Below are positions 31,912 through 41,415 of a stretch of DNA of 64,000 nucleotides, piece after piece. Below the pieces are notes generated by a model. The model was not told the origin of the DNA. It searched no databases and was given only the letters and a program-made list of their open reading frames with translations. A program made the position numbers and the translations under genes. The DNA is from an uncultured Spartobacteria bacterium (lineage in GTDB: Bacteria > Verrucomicrobiota > Verrucomicrobiia > Chthoniobacterales > Terrimicrobiaceae), in NCBI GenBank assembly GCA_937960895.1, contig CALCJD010000119.1, forward strand, positions 50,952 to 114,951, in the 5' to 3' direction. How positions within the stretch are numbered: position 1 is the first letter of the stretch; every line of letters begins with the position of its first letter.

Positions 31912-34900
31912 TTGAAACGAATGAGATATTTGACCTGACCCTGGAAGTTGCCGCCGACGTCGATGCCTCCCATCAGCACGACGTTTTCCGAAAGGGGGAT
32001 TCCCAACGTGGTCGACTGGCGGCCGGTTTTCGGATCGATCACCCCGATGTCGAAGCGGATGCGGCTGAGAAACGAGTCGCGGTCCGCGGGCGGCCGGTTG
32101 CGGCGGAACAGGCTGTCGTAGGCGCGCTGGAAAAGAAGCAGCGCGGCGCGGCCGGCGAACGCATTGGGATCCCGGCTGAGTTCCGTGGTGGTCAGACCCG
32201 TGGCCAGCAGGGAGACAATCTCGGTCTGCGGGAGCGGCGGATCACTGGTGAAGAGGGCCTCGGGCGCGTAGGCCGACCCGGAAATGAAGACCGTCACGTT
32301 GTAATCGCGGATCGTCGAGGTGCCGCGCAGGTTCAACTGCGGCACAAAGGGACGCTGACGGGTGAAAAACACCTGGCCGTTGTCGATCTGGAGGCGGCTG
32401 AAGGGCAGCGAGGCGACCAACCGTTCGACATGGACCGCCCCCTCCAGCCAGGGAGCCAGTCCGGTTCCGCCCAGGCGCAGATCCGCCACAATGCGTCCCG
32501 TGGCGAGGTTGCTCTGCACAAGGAAGGGGTCCAGTGTCTTGATGACGACGTCGAATTTCCAATCCCGCAGCGGGGGCTGGGGAAAGCTCACCACGGCGGG
32601 TTCCGGAGGCGGCTGCGGCGCCGGGCGGCCCGGCAATCCGATGGGCAGAATGTCGATGTTCTTGAAAAACCGGCTGCGGGTCACCCACACCGTGCCTTGA
32701 ACCGCGGCGGCATCGAGCGGACCCGTCAACCGCAGCTCGCTCGAAATCCGCACGGTCATATCGTCGTTTTGCAACACGAGGGCATTTCTTGTTCCCACGC
32801 GGAGGTCGAAGACCGGATTGTCGAGGCGCTCAAAAACGAGGTGACCGGAGGTGAGGAAGTCCCCGCCCGCCACCACGCCGCGACAGCGTGTGACATTCAC
32901 CCGATTGCCCGTGAAATCCAGACGCAGGCCAAAGGAATTGACCGGAGGAAGGCTCGGATCGGCAAAACGCAGCGCGTTCAGATCGGCGGTCACGCTGCCA
33001 GAAAATTCCGGCCGTCCGATGGTCCCGCGCACCTGCACGTTGGCCTCGGCGGTGCCCCGGCTCGAACGGACGGCCGGCACCAGCGACGAGACGAATTCGA
33101 GGGACGAGCGCGGCAGGGTGATGGAAAGATCCACAGGGGTCCCGGGGTCGAACGACCGCCGGCTTTTCACCGCCGCCACGTCGCAGGGCAGCACGCCGAC
33201 GATGCGGAGCGGCTGGAGGAGTTTTTGCCGCACGGTTCCGTCGATGCGCAAAAGGTCATCCTCCCGCAGGTCCAGATCCACGGACACCTCGGCGGGCGCG
33301 ACGTTTTCCGCGGCGGGGACCCGAACATTCCGGGCGCGCAGGGCCGCCCGGGCCTGCAACTCGTCGAGCGTGCCGCGGGCGTCGACGGTGAGGTCCAGGC
33401 TGCCGGTCAGCGGAGGATCCTTCTGTCCCAGATTGCGCGCCACGGCCGCGAGATCGACCCGTTCGCTTCGCAGCCGGACGGTCAGAGGCTCGTCGGAGGG
33501 GATGAGTGCGTCGACATCCGAGGCTTTGGCAAGATGCAGGGGAATATCCAGCGAACCGGTGAGCAGCGTCATTCTTCCCTGACGCACCGCGAGGTCGGAG
33601 ACCTGCAGGCGGTTGTTTTTCCAGAAGAGCGAAAACCGGGCCTCGCCGGAACGGCCCGCCGAAACCGCAAAGTCCGGAATGGTGATGGCGTCGGCGTCAT
33701 AGGAGGCGTGAAACCCCGCCGTGAGATTTTTCTGCTCGCCCCAGCGTCCGCCGGTGAGCGCGAGGGAGATCTCGCCCTGATGACGGGAATCGCGAACATT
33801 GCCCGATCCCTTCCAGACCGCCGTCAGCGAGCCGCCCATTTCGGGAACATCCGGAGGGAGCACCGGACGCAACACCGCGAGATTCTTCATCTGCAGGTCC
33901 AGATGGCCCCCGTAGGCCATCGCCTCCCCGATCTGCACCCCGCCGCCCCCCCGGAGGGTGTTGGAGTCATCGAACACCACATCCAACTCGGAAACCGTCG
34001 CCCGGTTTTCCACGACGTCCACCTGCAGCTTCGCCCGGCGCACCGGCAGGCCGTTGAAATCCACCCCGGCCGCCTCGGCCTGCAGGGACCCCGTCACGTT
34101 GCGCTCCCGCACCTTGGCCTGTCCGGTCAGCCGGAGCAGCCCGGAAAGACGCACGTCCCCGTCCGGTGCGGCGAAGGCGCCAAGGTCCGGAGCTTCCACC
34201 GCGAGATCAACCTCCAGCGGCTGGGTTTCCCAGGAATTCAGATCGGCCGGCAGTTCGTAGGCCGCCTTCAGCCGGCCATGATTGGCGCCCTTGGCAAACG
34301 CGAGGTTTTCCAGATTCACGGCGGCGTCCGCGCTGGAGAGGAGGACTTTGACGGCTTCGGCTTCGTATCCGGCGGCGCGAACCTTGTCGATGCCGCCCGC
34401 GAGGCGCGTCGCGAGCCCCCGGAAGGCGGGCGCCCCCTCCGGAACGGTCAGATCTTTTTCCGCCTCCAGCGTCAATTGCGCCCCCCACAGATCAACCTGG
34501 GATGTCGACAGCTCCCGCGAAACGAGCTCCGAGACGGTTTTCAGTCGGCCGTCCGCCATGGTGAAATTTGTTTTCCCCGAAAGCTCGCCGATCACCACCT
34601 CGGGCATGAAAAACGTCAGCCGCTCGGCTTCCGGAACGTTCAGTACCAATTGGCCTTCGGCCTTCATTTGGGCGAACCCGTCGAGGTTTTCCGGCAGCTC
34701 CCCGCGCGCCGAAAGGGTCAGGGTATTGCGATCGTCAAACCGATTGGTTCCCGAAACCACGGCCGTGCCCTCCTTCAGGACTGCGGAAACCTCCGCGTCG
34801 CCCACCCGTTGGTTTTCGATCCGCCAATCGGCCACGCGGGCCCGAAGCTCGCCGGTCCATCCGCGAGGCCGGTTGGGCACCCCGTCAAAATCCACCTGCA

Positions 34901-35729
34901 GCTCCTCCACCCGTCCCAGAAACGGGGGCGGCAGGTTGAAATATTTCCAAAACGGCTCGAAATCGAGCCGGTCCACCCGGGCGTGTCCCCGCAGGTGGTT
35001 GGACCGATTGAGATCGGTCACCGTGGCGGCCGCTTCAATGGGCGCGTCAAAAAATGTTCCGTCCAACCCGATCCGGAGTTCGTTGTTCCCGAGATCGGTC
35101 AGATCGAGGTTGAACACCCGCAGGGCGATTTCCCGTCCCACCCGCAGATCGGTGAGTCTGAGATTGCGGTCGCGGAAGGTGGTGGACGCCGACAGGTCGG
35201 TCCAGCGGCGCACCCCGGGGATGTCCAGGGTCCGGATTTTCAGCGCACCCGGGCGGTCCGGAAGGAGGCGGAGTTCCCCTCCTTCCAGCACCGTGTCGCC
35301 CTCCGGGTTGTGGATGACGACGTTGATGTTTTCGAGATTGAGGAGCTCGGGGAAAAGCGCGGGAAACTTGAACTCCTGCGGCTGCCGTTCCTTTTCGGGC
35401 GGCAGGGATTCATCCGGGGTGAGCTCCAGAAAAACGTCGCGCGCGTCCAGTTCCTTGAGGAAGGCCGGCAGACCGTCGCGGATCAGATCGATCAGGCTGT
35501 ACCGCAGGGAAAGCGTCCCGATGTCCAGCCGCCGGATGGGGCCGGGTTCGGTGGGGGTGGCCTTGAGATTCACCACGGAGAGGGTGGTGAAAATGGAGCC
35601 GGACATCTCATAATCGAGCGCGAGGTGCTGCTGTTTGGCCGCGCGGAGGAGAAAATACCGCGTGCCCTGGAAAAAGATCGGGCGGTGAAACACCGCCAGC
35701 AGCACAAAGAGCCCCAACAAACCCAGCAA
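31908..35729 (-). CDS. tamB: TamB-like translocation/assembly module protein (AsmA/TamB superfamily)
   Basis: A 1273-residue protein with an N-terminal hydrophobic anchor (LLGLLGLFVLLAVF) and a long body of repeated amphipathic beta segments (for example LDLTDLGNNELRIGLDG and LDLTVDARGTLDEL), ending in the conserved TamB domain (LLATGLTTTEL, RIRFDIGVIDPKTGRQSTTLGIPLSENVVLMGGIDVGGN represented by the final 70 residues). It should span the periplasm and work with the adjacent TamA-like barrel. The start is unclear: TTG 35729 is the only usual start codon, whereas the frame is open to 35819 and encodes the basic RPRRRWPRR that would suit an N-terminus. Confidence 0.88.
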   Translation of the reverse strand: MLGLLGLFVLLAVFHRPIFFQGTRYFLLRAAKQQHLALDYEMSGSIFTTLSVVNLKATPTEPGPIRRLDIGTLSLRYSLIDLIRDGLPAFLKELDARDVFLELTPDESLPPEKERQPQEFKFPALFPELLNLENINVVIHNPEGDTVLEGGELRLLPDRPGALKIRTLDIPGVRRWTDLSASTTFRDRNLRLTDLRVGREIALRVFNLDLTDLGNNELRIGLDGTFFDAPIEAAATVTDLNRSNHLRGHARVDRLDFEPFWKYFNLPPPFLGRVEELQVDFDGVPNRPRGWTGELRARVADWRIENQRVGDAEVSAVLKEGTAVVSGTNRFDDRNTLTLSARGELPENLDGFAQMKAEGQLVLNVPEAERLTFFMPEVVIGELSGKTNFTMADGRLKTVSELVSRELSTSQVDLWGAQLTLEAEKDLTVPEGAPAFRGLATRLAGGIDKVRAAGYEAEAVKVLLSSADAAVNLENLAFAKGANHGRLKAAYELPADLNSWETQPLEVDLAVEAPDLGAFAAPDGDVRLSGLLRLTGQAKVRERNVTGSLQAEAAGVDFNGLPVRRAKLQVDVVENRATVSELDVVFDDSNTLRGGGGVQIGEAMAYGGHLDLQMKNLAVLRPVLPPDVPEMGGSLTAVWKGSGNVRDSRHQGEISLALTGGRWGEQKNLTAGFHASYDADAITIPDFAVSAGRSGEARFSLFWKNNRLQVSDLAVRQGRMTLLTGSLDIPLHLAKASDVDALIPSDEPLTVRLRSERVDLAAVARNLGQKDPPLTGSLDLTVDARGTLDELQARAALRARNVRVPAAENVAPAEVSVDLDLREDDLLRIDGTVRQKLLQPLRIVGVLPCDVAAVKSRRSFDPGTPVDLSITLPRSSLEFVSSLVPAVRSSRGTAEANVQVRGTIGRPEFSGSVTADLNALRFADPSLPPVNSFGLRLDFTGNRVNVTRCRGVVAGGDFLTSGHLVFERLDNPVFDLRVGTRNALVLQNDDMTVRISSELRLTGPLDAAAVQGTVWVTRSRFFKNIDILPIGLPGRPAPQPPPEPAVVSFPQPPLRDWKFDVVIKTLDPFLVQSNLATGRIVADLRLGGTGLAPWLEGAVHVERLVASLPFSRLQIDNGQVFFTRQRPFVPQLNLRGTSTIRDYNVTVFISGSAYAPEALFTSDPPLPQTEIVSLLATGLTTTELSRDPNAFAGRAALLLFQRAYDSLFRRNRPPADRDSFLSRIRFDIGVIDPKTGRQSTTLGIPLSENVVLMGGIDVGGNFQGQVKYLIRFK

Positions 35730-35874
35730 AAGACGCCGGGGCCAACGCCGCCGGGGTCGAACATTTTCTAAGGCTGGATTGTTTCCGTCTCGGGTAGCCA
35801 GAACCCTGTTATTCGCACATCACGAACGGGGTGCGCGTCAATAATCTTCGCCGGGTTTCCCCAGGATCCGAAAA

Positions 35875-36132
35875 TCAGGACCGCCCGCGCGCCAGAAACT
35901 CATTCATCAGGGCTTCCAGACGCGGAAGCGGGGTTTCCGCCTCCATGAGGATTTCGACGGTGCGGAGGGCGTCCGGCCCGGTCTTTTCCAGAATCTCCGG
36001 AGGTTGCCAGGCTTCGAGACCCCGCGCCCGCAGAAACTCGAGGAACGGCTCCGCCAGACTCCCCTCGACGTGAAATGACGGCAGGGTCTGTTCGTGGGTG
36101 GGGGGAAAAAGAACGATCTTCTGGGATTGCAT
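35875..36132 (-). CDS. Small hypothetical protein (85 aa)
   Basis: Not recognised. The sequence begins MQSQKIVLFPPTHEQTLPSFHVEG and continues with an alpha-helical, acidic C-terminus (LRTVEILMEAETPLPRLEALMNEFL). The longer frame up to 36486 is antisense to the esterase gene and is unlikely to be coding. It is divergent from the esterase at 36253, sharing a 120-base intergenic region. The weak evidence is the protein-like composition from 36132 downward. Confidence 0.4.
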   Translation of the reverse strand: MQSQKIVLFPPTHEQTLPSFHVEGSLAEPFLEFLRARGLEAWQPPEILEKTGPDALRTVEILMEAETPLPRLEALMNEFLARGRS

Positions 36133-36252
36133 GTCTGAAGATCGTCGCCCGGCAGGCGCGTGCGCGGGCCGGAGGTCAAATCGCCGAAGGAAAAACGCGG
36201 ACTCGCCCGCGGACGGAAATTGGCGCAGCCTGCCGTTCCCACGAAACGCCGC

Positions 36253-36861
36253 ATGCCCACCGCCTTTCAACACGCCTATCTGTCCGGGTCCGGTCCTCGC
36301 ACCCTCCTGCTGCTCCACGGCACCGGCGGCAACGAAAACGATCTCCTTCCCCTCGGGCGTTCCCTCGATCCGGAGGCCCATCTGCTCAGTCCGCTCGGTC
36401 GCGTGCGGGAAAACGGCATGCCGCGTTTTTTCCGGCGTCTGGCGGAGGGAGTTTTTGACGAGGAGGATCTTTTCCATCGCACCCACGAACTGGCGGATTT
36501 TGTGGAGGCCGTGCTGGCGGAACGGAATCTCAGCCGGTCGGACCTGGTGGCCGTCGGTTATTCCAACGGCGCCAACATCGCCGCCTCGCTCCTTCTTCTC
36601 CGGCCGGAGGTTCTTTCCGGGGCCATCCTCCTGCGCGCCATGGTTCCGCTCGTTCCCAACGTTCTCCCCGACCTCGGCGGCCGACGGGTGCTGATCTCAT
36701 CCGGCCGCCACGATCCGCTCGTCCCGGCGAAGAATGCCGGGCGCTTGGCCTCCCTGCTGCGGAATTCCGGGGCGGAGGTCACCCATCATTGGGAGGACAC
36801 CGGACACGGTCTCACCTCGGCCACCGTGAAAACCGCCAGAGGGTGGCTTGGTTCCGATTGA
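36253..36861 (+). CDS. Carboxylesterase/phospholipase-type alpha/beta hydrolase
   Basis: A 202-residue alpha/beta hydrolase of the dienelactone-hydrolase/carboxylesterase group. LLLLHGTGGNENDLLPLG gives the oxyanion region; the nucleophile Ser is in GYSNGAN, Asp in GRHDPLVP and His in DTGHGLT. The substrate is unknown. Start ATG 36253 follows GCCGC without a clear ribosome binding site. The next hydrolase gene starts 31 bases downstream. Confidence 0.88.
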   Translation: MPTAFQHAYLSGSGPRTLLLLHGTGGNENDLLPLGRSLDPEAHLLSPLGRVRENGMPRFFRRLAEGVFDEEDLFHRTHELADFVEAVLAERNLSRSDLVAVGYSNGANIAASLLLLRPEVLSGAILLRAMVPLVPNVLPDLGGRRVLISSGRHDPLVPAKNAGRLASLLRNSGAEVTHHWEDTGHGLTSATVKTARGWLGSD

Positions 36862-36892
36862 TGAAAGCGGACCAGCATGCAACGGTTCCGGC

Positions 36893-37711
36893 ATGACCCG
36901 CCGGCAGTCCTCCATGATCAATCTGCTGCTCATCCTTCCCCTTGGTTATCTGATGATTCTGGCCGTCCTGTATTTCAACCAGGACAACATGGTCTTCGTG
37001 CCGACCCGGGACACCGAAGCCAATCTGGATCGGCAAGCCGCCGCGGAGGGTTTCGAACCCTGGTTCGACGCACAGGGAAAACGCATCGGCTGGCAGTCGC
37101 GGGGCGGCGACGACTCACAGGTTCTTTTGATTTGCGGAGGCAACGGCGGATATGCACTCAACCGTACCCACTATCGGTCCGATCTGAGCGCGCAGGGATG
37201 TAATTGGAAAATTTTCCTCGTCGAATACCCCGGTTACGGCGCGCGACCTGGAAAGCCGGGGGAAAAGGCGCTCACGGAGGCGGCCATCGAAGCCTTCGAC
37301 ACCCTGGCGGCGCGCCCCGACCGCACGATCCGGGTGGTCGGCGAGTCCCTCGGCAGCGGGGTGGCCGGCGCGCTGACCGCCGCCCGGGGCGACCGGATTG
37401 CGGGGCTGGTTTTGGTCACCCCCTTCGACTCCCTCGCCAATGCCGCCGCCGCCCACTACCCCTGGCTGCCGGTTTCGCTTCTGCTCCGCACCAAATTCGA
37501 CTCCGCAAAAAACCTCAAGGCCTACCCCGGCCCCGTGGGCTTCATCCTTGGGGAAAACGACCGCACCGTGCCCACCGAACTGGGGGAAAAGCTCTTTGAA
37601 ATGTACCCCGGACGCAAAAAGCGCTGGCTCGTGCCGGATGCGGGACATGACTGCTCCCATTTCATCGGATCGGAATGGCGTCAGGTGATGGACTTTCTGA
37701 CCGCCTCCTGA
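36893..37711 (+). CDS. Membrane-anchored alpha/beta hydrolase
   Basis: A 272-residue alpha/beta hydrolase with one N-terminal transmembrane helix (INLLLILPLGYLMILAVLYF). The nucleophile is in GESLGSGVAGAL, the acid is probably in GENDRTVP, and the His is in DAGHDCSH. EYPGYGARPGKPGE is typical of the FrsA/YqiA-like BAAT hydrolases that follow a membrane helix. Substrate unknown. Start ATG 36893 (MTRRQSSMINL) chosen over the frame at 36848, which overlaps the upstream gene. Confidence 0.85.
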   Translation: MTRRQSSMINLLLILPLGYLMILAVLYFNQDNMVFVPTRDTEANLDRQAAAEGFEPWFDAQGKRIGWQSRGGDDSQVLLICGGNGGYALNRTHYRSDLSAQGCNWKIFLVEYPGYGARPGKPGEKALTEAAIEAFDTLAARPDRTIRVVGESLGSGVAGALTAARGDRIAGLVLVTPFDSLANAAAAHYPWLPVSLLLRTKFDSAKNLKAYPGPVGFILGENDRTVPTELGEKLFEMYPGRKKRWLVPDAGHDCSHFIGSEWRQVMDFLTAS

Positions 37712-37767
37712 ACCCCGCGCCTCCATTCCGGCATTGTGTCCGGGATGCTCTCCGCTACGATCCCCTC

Positions 37768-38538
37768 ATGAGCGACCCCACGGGCGATGCCACCATGGCC
37801 GTATTTCTCGATCTGGAAAACATCGCCATCGGAGCACAGGAGGCGAATTTTCCGCCGTTCAACATCCAACTGGTCCTTGAGCGTCTTTTGCTGCGCGGCC
37901 ATATCGTGGTGAAAAAGGCCTACTGTGACTTCGACCGCTACAAGGAGTTCAAAAAGGGTCTGCACGAGGCGGCGTTCGAATTGATCGAAATTCCGCACAT
38001 CAAGGTCTCCGGCAAGAATTCCGCCGACATCCGCATGGTCGTGGATGCGCTGGATCTTTGCTACACCAAGCAGCATCTCGACACGTTTGTCATCCTGAGC
38101 GGGGACTCGGATTTTTCTCCGCTGGTCAGCAAGCTGCGGGAAAATGCCAAGACGGTCATCGGCGTGGGGGTGAAAAATTCCAGCTCCGACCTCTTCATCA
38201 ACAACTGCGACCTGTTTCTCTATTACGACGACATGGTCCGCAAGAAACCGGCACCCCAAAAGGCGGCGGAAAAAACCGCGTCCAAACCGGCCGGTCCCTC
38301 ACCCGACCAGGCCCTGGAACAGGTCGCCGCCACGCTGACGGCATTGCGCGAGGAAAAGGGGGAGGATTACCGGTTCAGCGCGTCCCTGGTGAAACAGGCC
38401 ATGCAGCGCCGGAACCCCGGTTTCAACGAACGCGCCCACGGCTTCCGCTCCTTCAAGGATCTTCTCAAGGCCGCCGAGGAGGCCGGTCTGCTGAAAGTGG
38501 AGATCCACAAAAAAACCGGCAACGTGCTCGTTCGCTAG
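37768..38538 (+). CDS. NYN domain / OST-HTH (LOTUS) protein, predicted RNase
   Basis: A 256-residue protein. Residues ~10-150 form a NYN (PIN-like) nuclease domain with acidic residues in VFLDLENI, SADIRMVVDALD and ILSGDSDFSPLV. A linker rich in Ala/Pro/Lys follows, then a LOTUS/OST-HTH domain (residues ~175-250, DYRFSASLVKQAMQRRNPGFN, HGFRSFKDLLKAAEEAGLLKV). Related proteins are predicted RNA-binding nucleases. It lies after the hydrolases on the same strand, 56 bases away. Confidence 0.88.
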   Translation: MSDPTGDATMAVFLDLENIAIGAQEANFPPFNIQLVLERLLLRGHIVVKKAYCDFDRYKEFKKGLHEAAFELIEIPHIKVSGKNSADIRMVVDALDLCYTKQHLDTFVILSGDSDFSPLVSKLRENAKTVIGVGVKNSSSDLFINNCDLFLYYDDMVRKKPAPQKAAEKTASKPAGPSPDQALEQVAATLTALREEKGEDYRFSASLVKQAMQRRNPGFNERAHGFRSFKDLLKAAEEAGLLKVEIHKKTGNVLVR

Positions 38539-38562
38539 CCGGAGGCCCCGGGGGGAATTTCC

Positions 38563-39117
38563 CTACTCGCTGGAAACAATGGCGCCCGTGGTGGCCAGAA
38601 GCTCCACGTAGCCGATGTAGCCGCCGTCCGGCCCGTAACACCAGACGCCCCAGACCGGAACGGCATCGGCGCCCTTCTGCTGCAGCACATAGCTGACACT
38701 TCCCAGCGTCCGCCCCTTTTGGGTGCAATAACCCATCGCCACGTTCCAGGCGCCGGTCGAATCCACCTTCACCTTCGACAAATTGATGGGCGTGGGATTG
38801 CCCAGCAGGGCCCGCAGATTCAGCGACGGTTTTTCCTGAATGATCTGCCCCTTGGCCACCGAGAGGCTGTAAACCTCACCGTCCGTCTTCTTGGCCAGGA
38901 TGTACCAGGTCGGCGGATTGGGCGTGCCGTTGTCGGCGGACAGTTTCAAAATTCCATCCCCGTACTTGGGCGGCACCAAGGCCAGCGCGGCCAGGGCTCC
39001 GCCGGGGTTGGCCGGAACGTTTTCCGCCGGAGCGTCCGGGTCGGGCGGCGGCTGGAACTGGGCCGGCGCGGTGGAAGCGATGCAAACGCCAAGCAGGATC
39101 GATCTCAAAACGGACAT
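38563..39117 (-). CDS. Hypothetical exported protein (184 aa)
   Basis: Not recognised. Signal peptide MSVLRSILLGVCIASTAPAQ is followed by a Pro/Asp-rich segment (FQPPPDPDAPAENVP) and a domain with YILAKKTDGEVYSLSVAKG and VWGVWCYGPDGGYIGYVELL. The longer frame up to 39300 was rejected because it lacks signal-peptide features. It is convergent with the NYN gene and divergent from the TonB-C gene. Confidence 0.65.
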   Translation of the reverse strand: MSVLRSILLGVCIASTAPAQFQPPPDPDAPAENVPANPGGALAALALVPPKYGDGILKLSADNGTPNPPTWYILAKKTDGEVYSLSVAKGQIIQEKPSLNLRALLGNPTPINLSKVKVDSTGAWNVAMGYCTQKGRTLGSVSYVLQQKGADAVPVWGVWCYGPDGGYIGYVELLATTGAIVSSE

Positions 39118-39235
39118 GATTTCTTGTCCCGCAACTCGCCGCGTCGGGCAAGGCGATTTCTCCGGTCCGTCCGGGCCAGGCCACCCGGCAAACAATCCGC
39201 TCGCGCCAAACGGCCGGAGGGGAAATAGTCCCGGC

Positions 39236-40123
39236 ATGAAACCGGCTTTCCTTCTGATGGCCCTGGTCCTGTGCACGCCGTTGGTCCGCGCCGCGGACAA
39301 GCCGGTCGTTTACAATTCCGCCGAAGGCGGGGACACCCCGTTGGACCGCGCCGTCAAGAAAGCCTATGCCGCGCGCTACACCATCCGGGACATCACCGCC
39401 GCCGCAGGCTACACTCCCCCGCGCCCCGTGGCGGGTTCGCTTCCCCGCACGGCCCAAAACGAAGCGGGGGAACCGCTGGAAGGCCGGGTGTTGATTGCCT
39501 ACATCATCTCCGAAAGGGGCGAGGTGAGGGATCCCGTGGTCCTGACCTCCAGCAGTCCCGAACTCAATCGCGTCGCCCTCGGCGCGATGAAGGAATGGCG
39601 GTTTGTCCCGGGCGGCCGCAAAGGGGTGCCCATCGCGACGACGGCCGCGCAGGAATTTGTGTTTCAGATCGAGAAGGCCGGTTTCGAAACCACCGGCATC
39701 GTGCTGTACCAACCCGACGAGGTCCTCCAGACCCGCCTGCCCGGCACGGGACATCTGGCCGCCTACATCGGAAAACTGCAGGAGGTCCTCACCGACACCT
39801 TTGCCGAACACACCGCTCCCGGAGCCCTGGAGGTGGTGACCGCCGTGCGGCCCGGCGAGAGTTCCCGCGTCTGGATCATGGCACCCTCCCTGGATCCCAA
39901 AACCCGCGACACCCTGCGCGAACGCCTGGAAGCCGTTCCGCCGGCAAAGGTCAACGGAGGCCCGGTCGCCTTCGCCATCTGCGGAACGCTGGCCGGCGGT
40001 CCGGAACCCTCCACGTCCCCCGCCCCCCTTCCGCCGGAATGGAAAAGCGCGGCCGAAAAGCTGCCCCGGCCGGTCCGCATCCCGGACGATCTGCTCGAGA
40101 CCGTCTGGCCAATCCGCGATTGA
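39236..40123 (+). CDS. Periplasmic protein with TonB C-terminal domain
   Basis: A 295-residue protein with signal peptide MKPAFLLMALVLCTPLVRAA and, at residues ~75-140, a TonB-C-like fold (RVLIAYIISERGEVRDPVVL, LNRVALGAMKEWRFVPG). Unlike TonB itself there is no N-terminal membrane anchor or Pro-rich spacer. The remaining ~150 residues are not recognised. Such proteins may interact with outer-membrane partners, but no receptor is nearby. Confidence 0.7.
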   Translation: MKPAFLLMALVLCTPLVRAADKPVVYNSAEGGDTPLDRAVKKAYAARYTIRDITAAAGYTPPRPVAGSLPRTAQNEAGEPLEGRVLIAYIISERGEVRDPVVLTSSSPELNRVALGAMKEWRFVPGGRKGVPIATTAAQEFVFQIEKAGFETTGIVLYQPDEVLQTRLPGTGHLAAYIGKLQEVLTDTFAEHTAPGALEVVTAVRPGESSRVWIMAPSLDPKTRDTLRERLEAVPPAKVNGGPVAFAICGTLAGGPEPSTSPAPLPPEWKSAAEKLPRPVRIPDDLLETVWPIRD

Positions 40124-40205
40124 CGGCTCCCCTCCCGACGGCGGTTGCTGTCCGCCCCCGCTGCAAAGACTTGCCAACCGGCGTGAAAGACCTCAGAAGC
40201 GAACA

Positions 40206-41402
40206 ATGGTCATCACCCCGAAAATTCGCGGATTTATTTGCACGACGGCCCATCCCGACGGCTGTGTGGCGCATGTGAAGGAACAGATTGCCTACGTGCA
40301 ATCCAAACCGGCCCTGGAAAACGCCCCCAAGCGGGTGCTGGTGGTGGGGGCCTCCACCGGCTACGGACTCGCCTCCCGCATCGTGGCGGCCTTCGGCGGA
40401 AAGGCTTCGACCATCGGCGTGTTTTTTGAAAAGGAACCCGATGCCAAAAAAACCGCCTCCGCCGGCTGGTACAATTCCGCCGCGTTTGAGGAGGAGGCCC
40501 GCAAGGCCGGCCTTTACGCGAAGAGCTTCAACGGCGACGCGTTCTCGAACGAAATGAAGCAAAAGGTTGTCGAGGCCATCAAAAACGACCTCGGTCAGGT
40601 CGACCTGGTGGTTTACAGCCTGGCCTCCCCCCGCCGCACCGATCCGGTCACCGGCGACGTTTACAAGTCGGTCCTCAAGCCGACCGGCAAGACCTTCACG
40701 AACAAAAACATCAACACGGACAAGAAAATCATCGAAACCGTCACGATCGAACCCGCCACGGAGGAGGAGATCACCCACACGGTGAAGGTGATGGGTGGCG
40801 AGGACTGGCAGCTCTGGATTGATGCCCTGTCCGAGGCCGGCGTCCTTGCGAGCAATTTCCGGACCGTCGCCTATTCGTACATCGGACCCGAACTCACCTG
40901 GGCCATCTACACCGACGGAACCATCGGCCGCGCCAAGGCCCACCTTGAGGAAACCGCCAAGGCCATGAACGCGCGCCACGGCGCGGGCACCGCGGTGGTG
41001 TCCGTGAACAAGGCGCTCGTCACCCAGGCCAGCTCGGCGATCCCCGTCGTGCCGCTCTACATTTCGATCCTCTACAAGGTCATGAAGGAAAAGGGGCTTC
41101 ACGAAGGCTGCATCGAGCAGATGCAGCGGCTCTTTGCGGATCACTTCTGCGCCGCCGGCGGACCCAAACTCGACGACAAGGGCCGCATCCGCATCGACGA
41201 TTGGGAAATGCGCGACGACGTGCAGGCCGAGGTCGAAAAAATCTGGCCGCAGATCACCACCGAGACCATTGACACGTTGTCGGATTTCGCCGGCTATCAG
41301 CAGGAATTTTACCGCCTGTTTGGCTTCGGACTGCAGGGTGTCGATTACAATGCGGACGTCGACCCGGTGCGCCCGATCCCCAGTCTGAGCGAGGCGTCCT
41401 GA
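40206..41402 (+). CDS. fabV: Enoyl-[acyl-carrier-protein] reductase FabV
   Basis: A 398-residue trans-2-enoyl reductase that performs the last step of fatty acid elongation with NADH. Start MVITPKIRGFICTTAHP is diagnostic of FabV/TER. VLVVGASTGYGLASRIVAAF is the nucleotide-binding loop; the catalytic Tyr-(8)-Lys is in YTDGTIGRAK. FabV is the triclosan-insensitive isoenzyme alternative to FabI. No fabI is present here; the adjacent SDR gene starts 14 bases later. Confidence 0.95.
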   Translation: MVITPKIRGFICTTAHPDGCVAHVKEQIAYVQSKPALENAPKRVLVVGASTGYGLASRIVAAFGGKASTIGVFFEKEPDAKKTASAGWYNSAAFEEEARKAGLYAKSFNGDAFSNEMKQKVVEAIKNDLGQVDLVVYSLASPRRTDPVTGDVYKSVLKPTGKTFTNKNINTDKKIIETVTIEPATEEEITHTVKVMGGEDWQLWIDALSEAGVLASNFRTVAYSYIGPELTWAIYTDGTIGRAKAHLEETAKAMNARHGAGTAVVSVNKALVTQASSAIPVVPLYISILYKVMKEKGLHEGCIEQMQRLFADHFCAAGGPKLDDKGRIRIDDWEMRDDVQAEVEKIWPQITTETIDTLSDFAGYQQEFYRLFGFGLQGVDYNADVDPVRPIPSLSEAS

Positions 41403-41415
41403 GCCCGGCGCCCCG

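Noticed and set aside
32430..35771. A 1113-residue open frame opposite the TamB-like gene
   Set aside because: Amino-acid composition is His/Arg/Gly-rich and lacks any recognisable domain, as expected for a shadow of the TamB gene.
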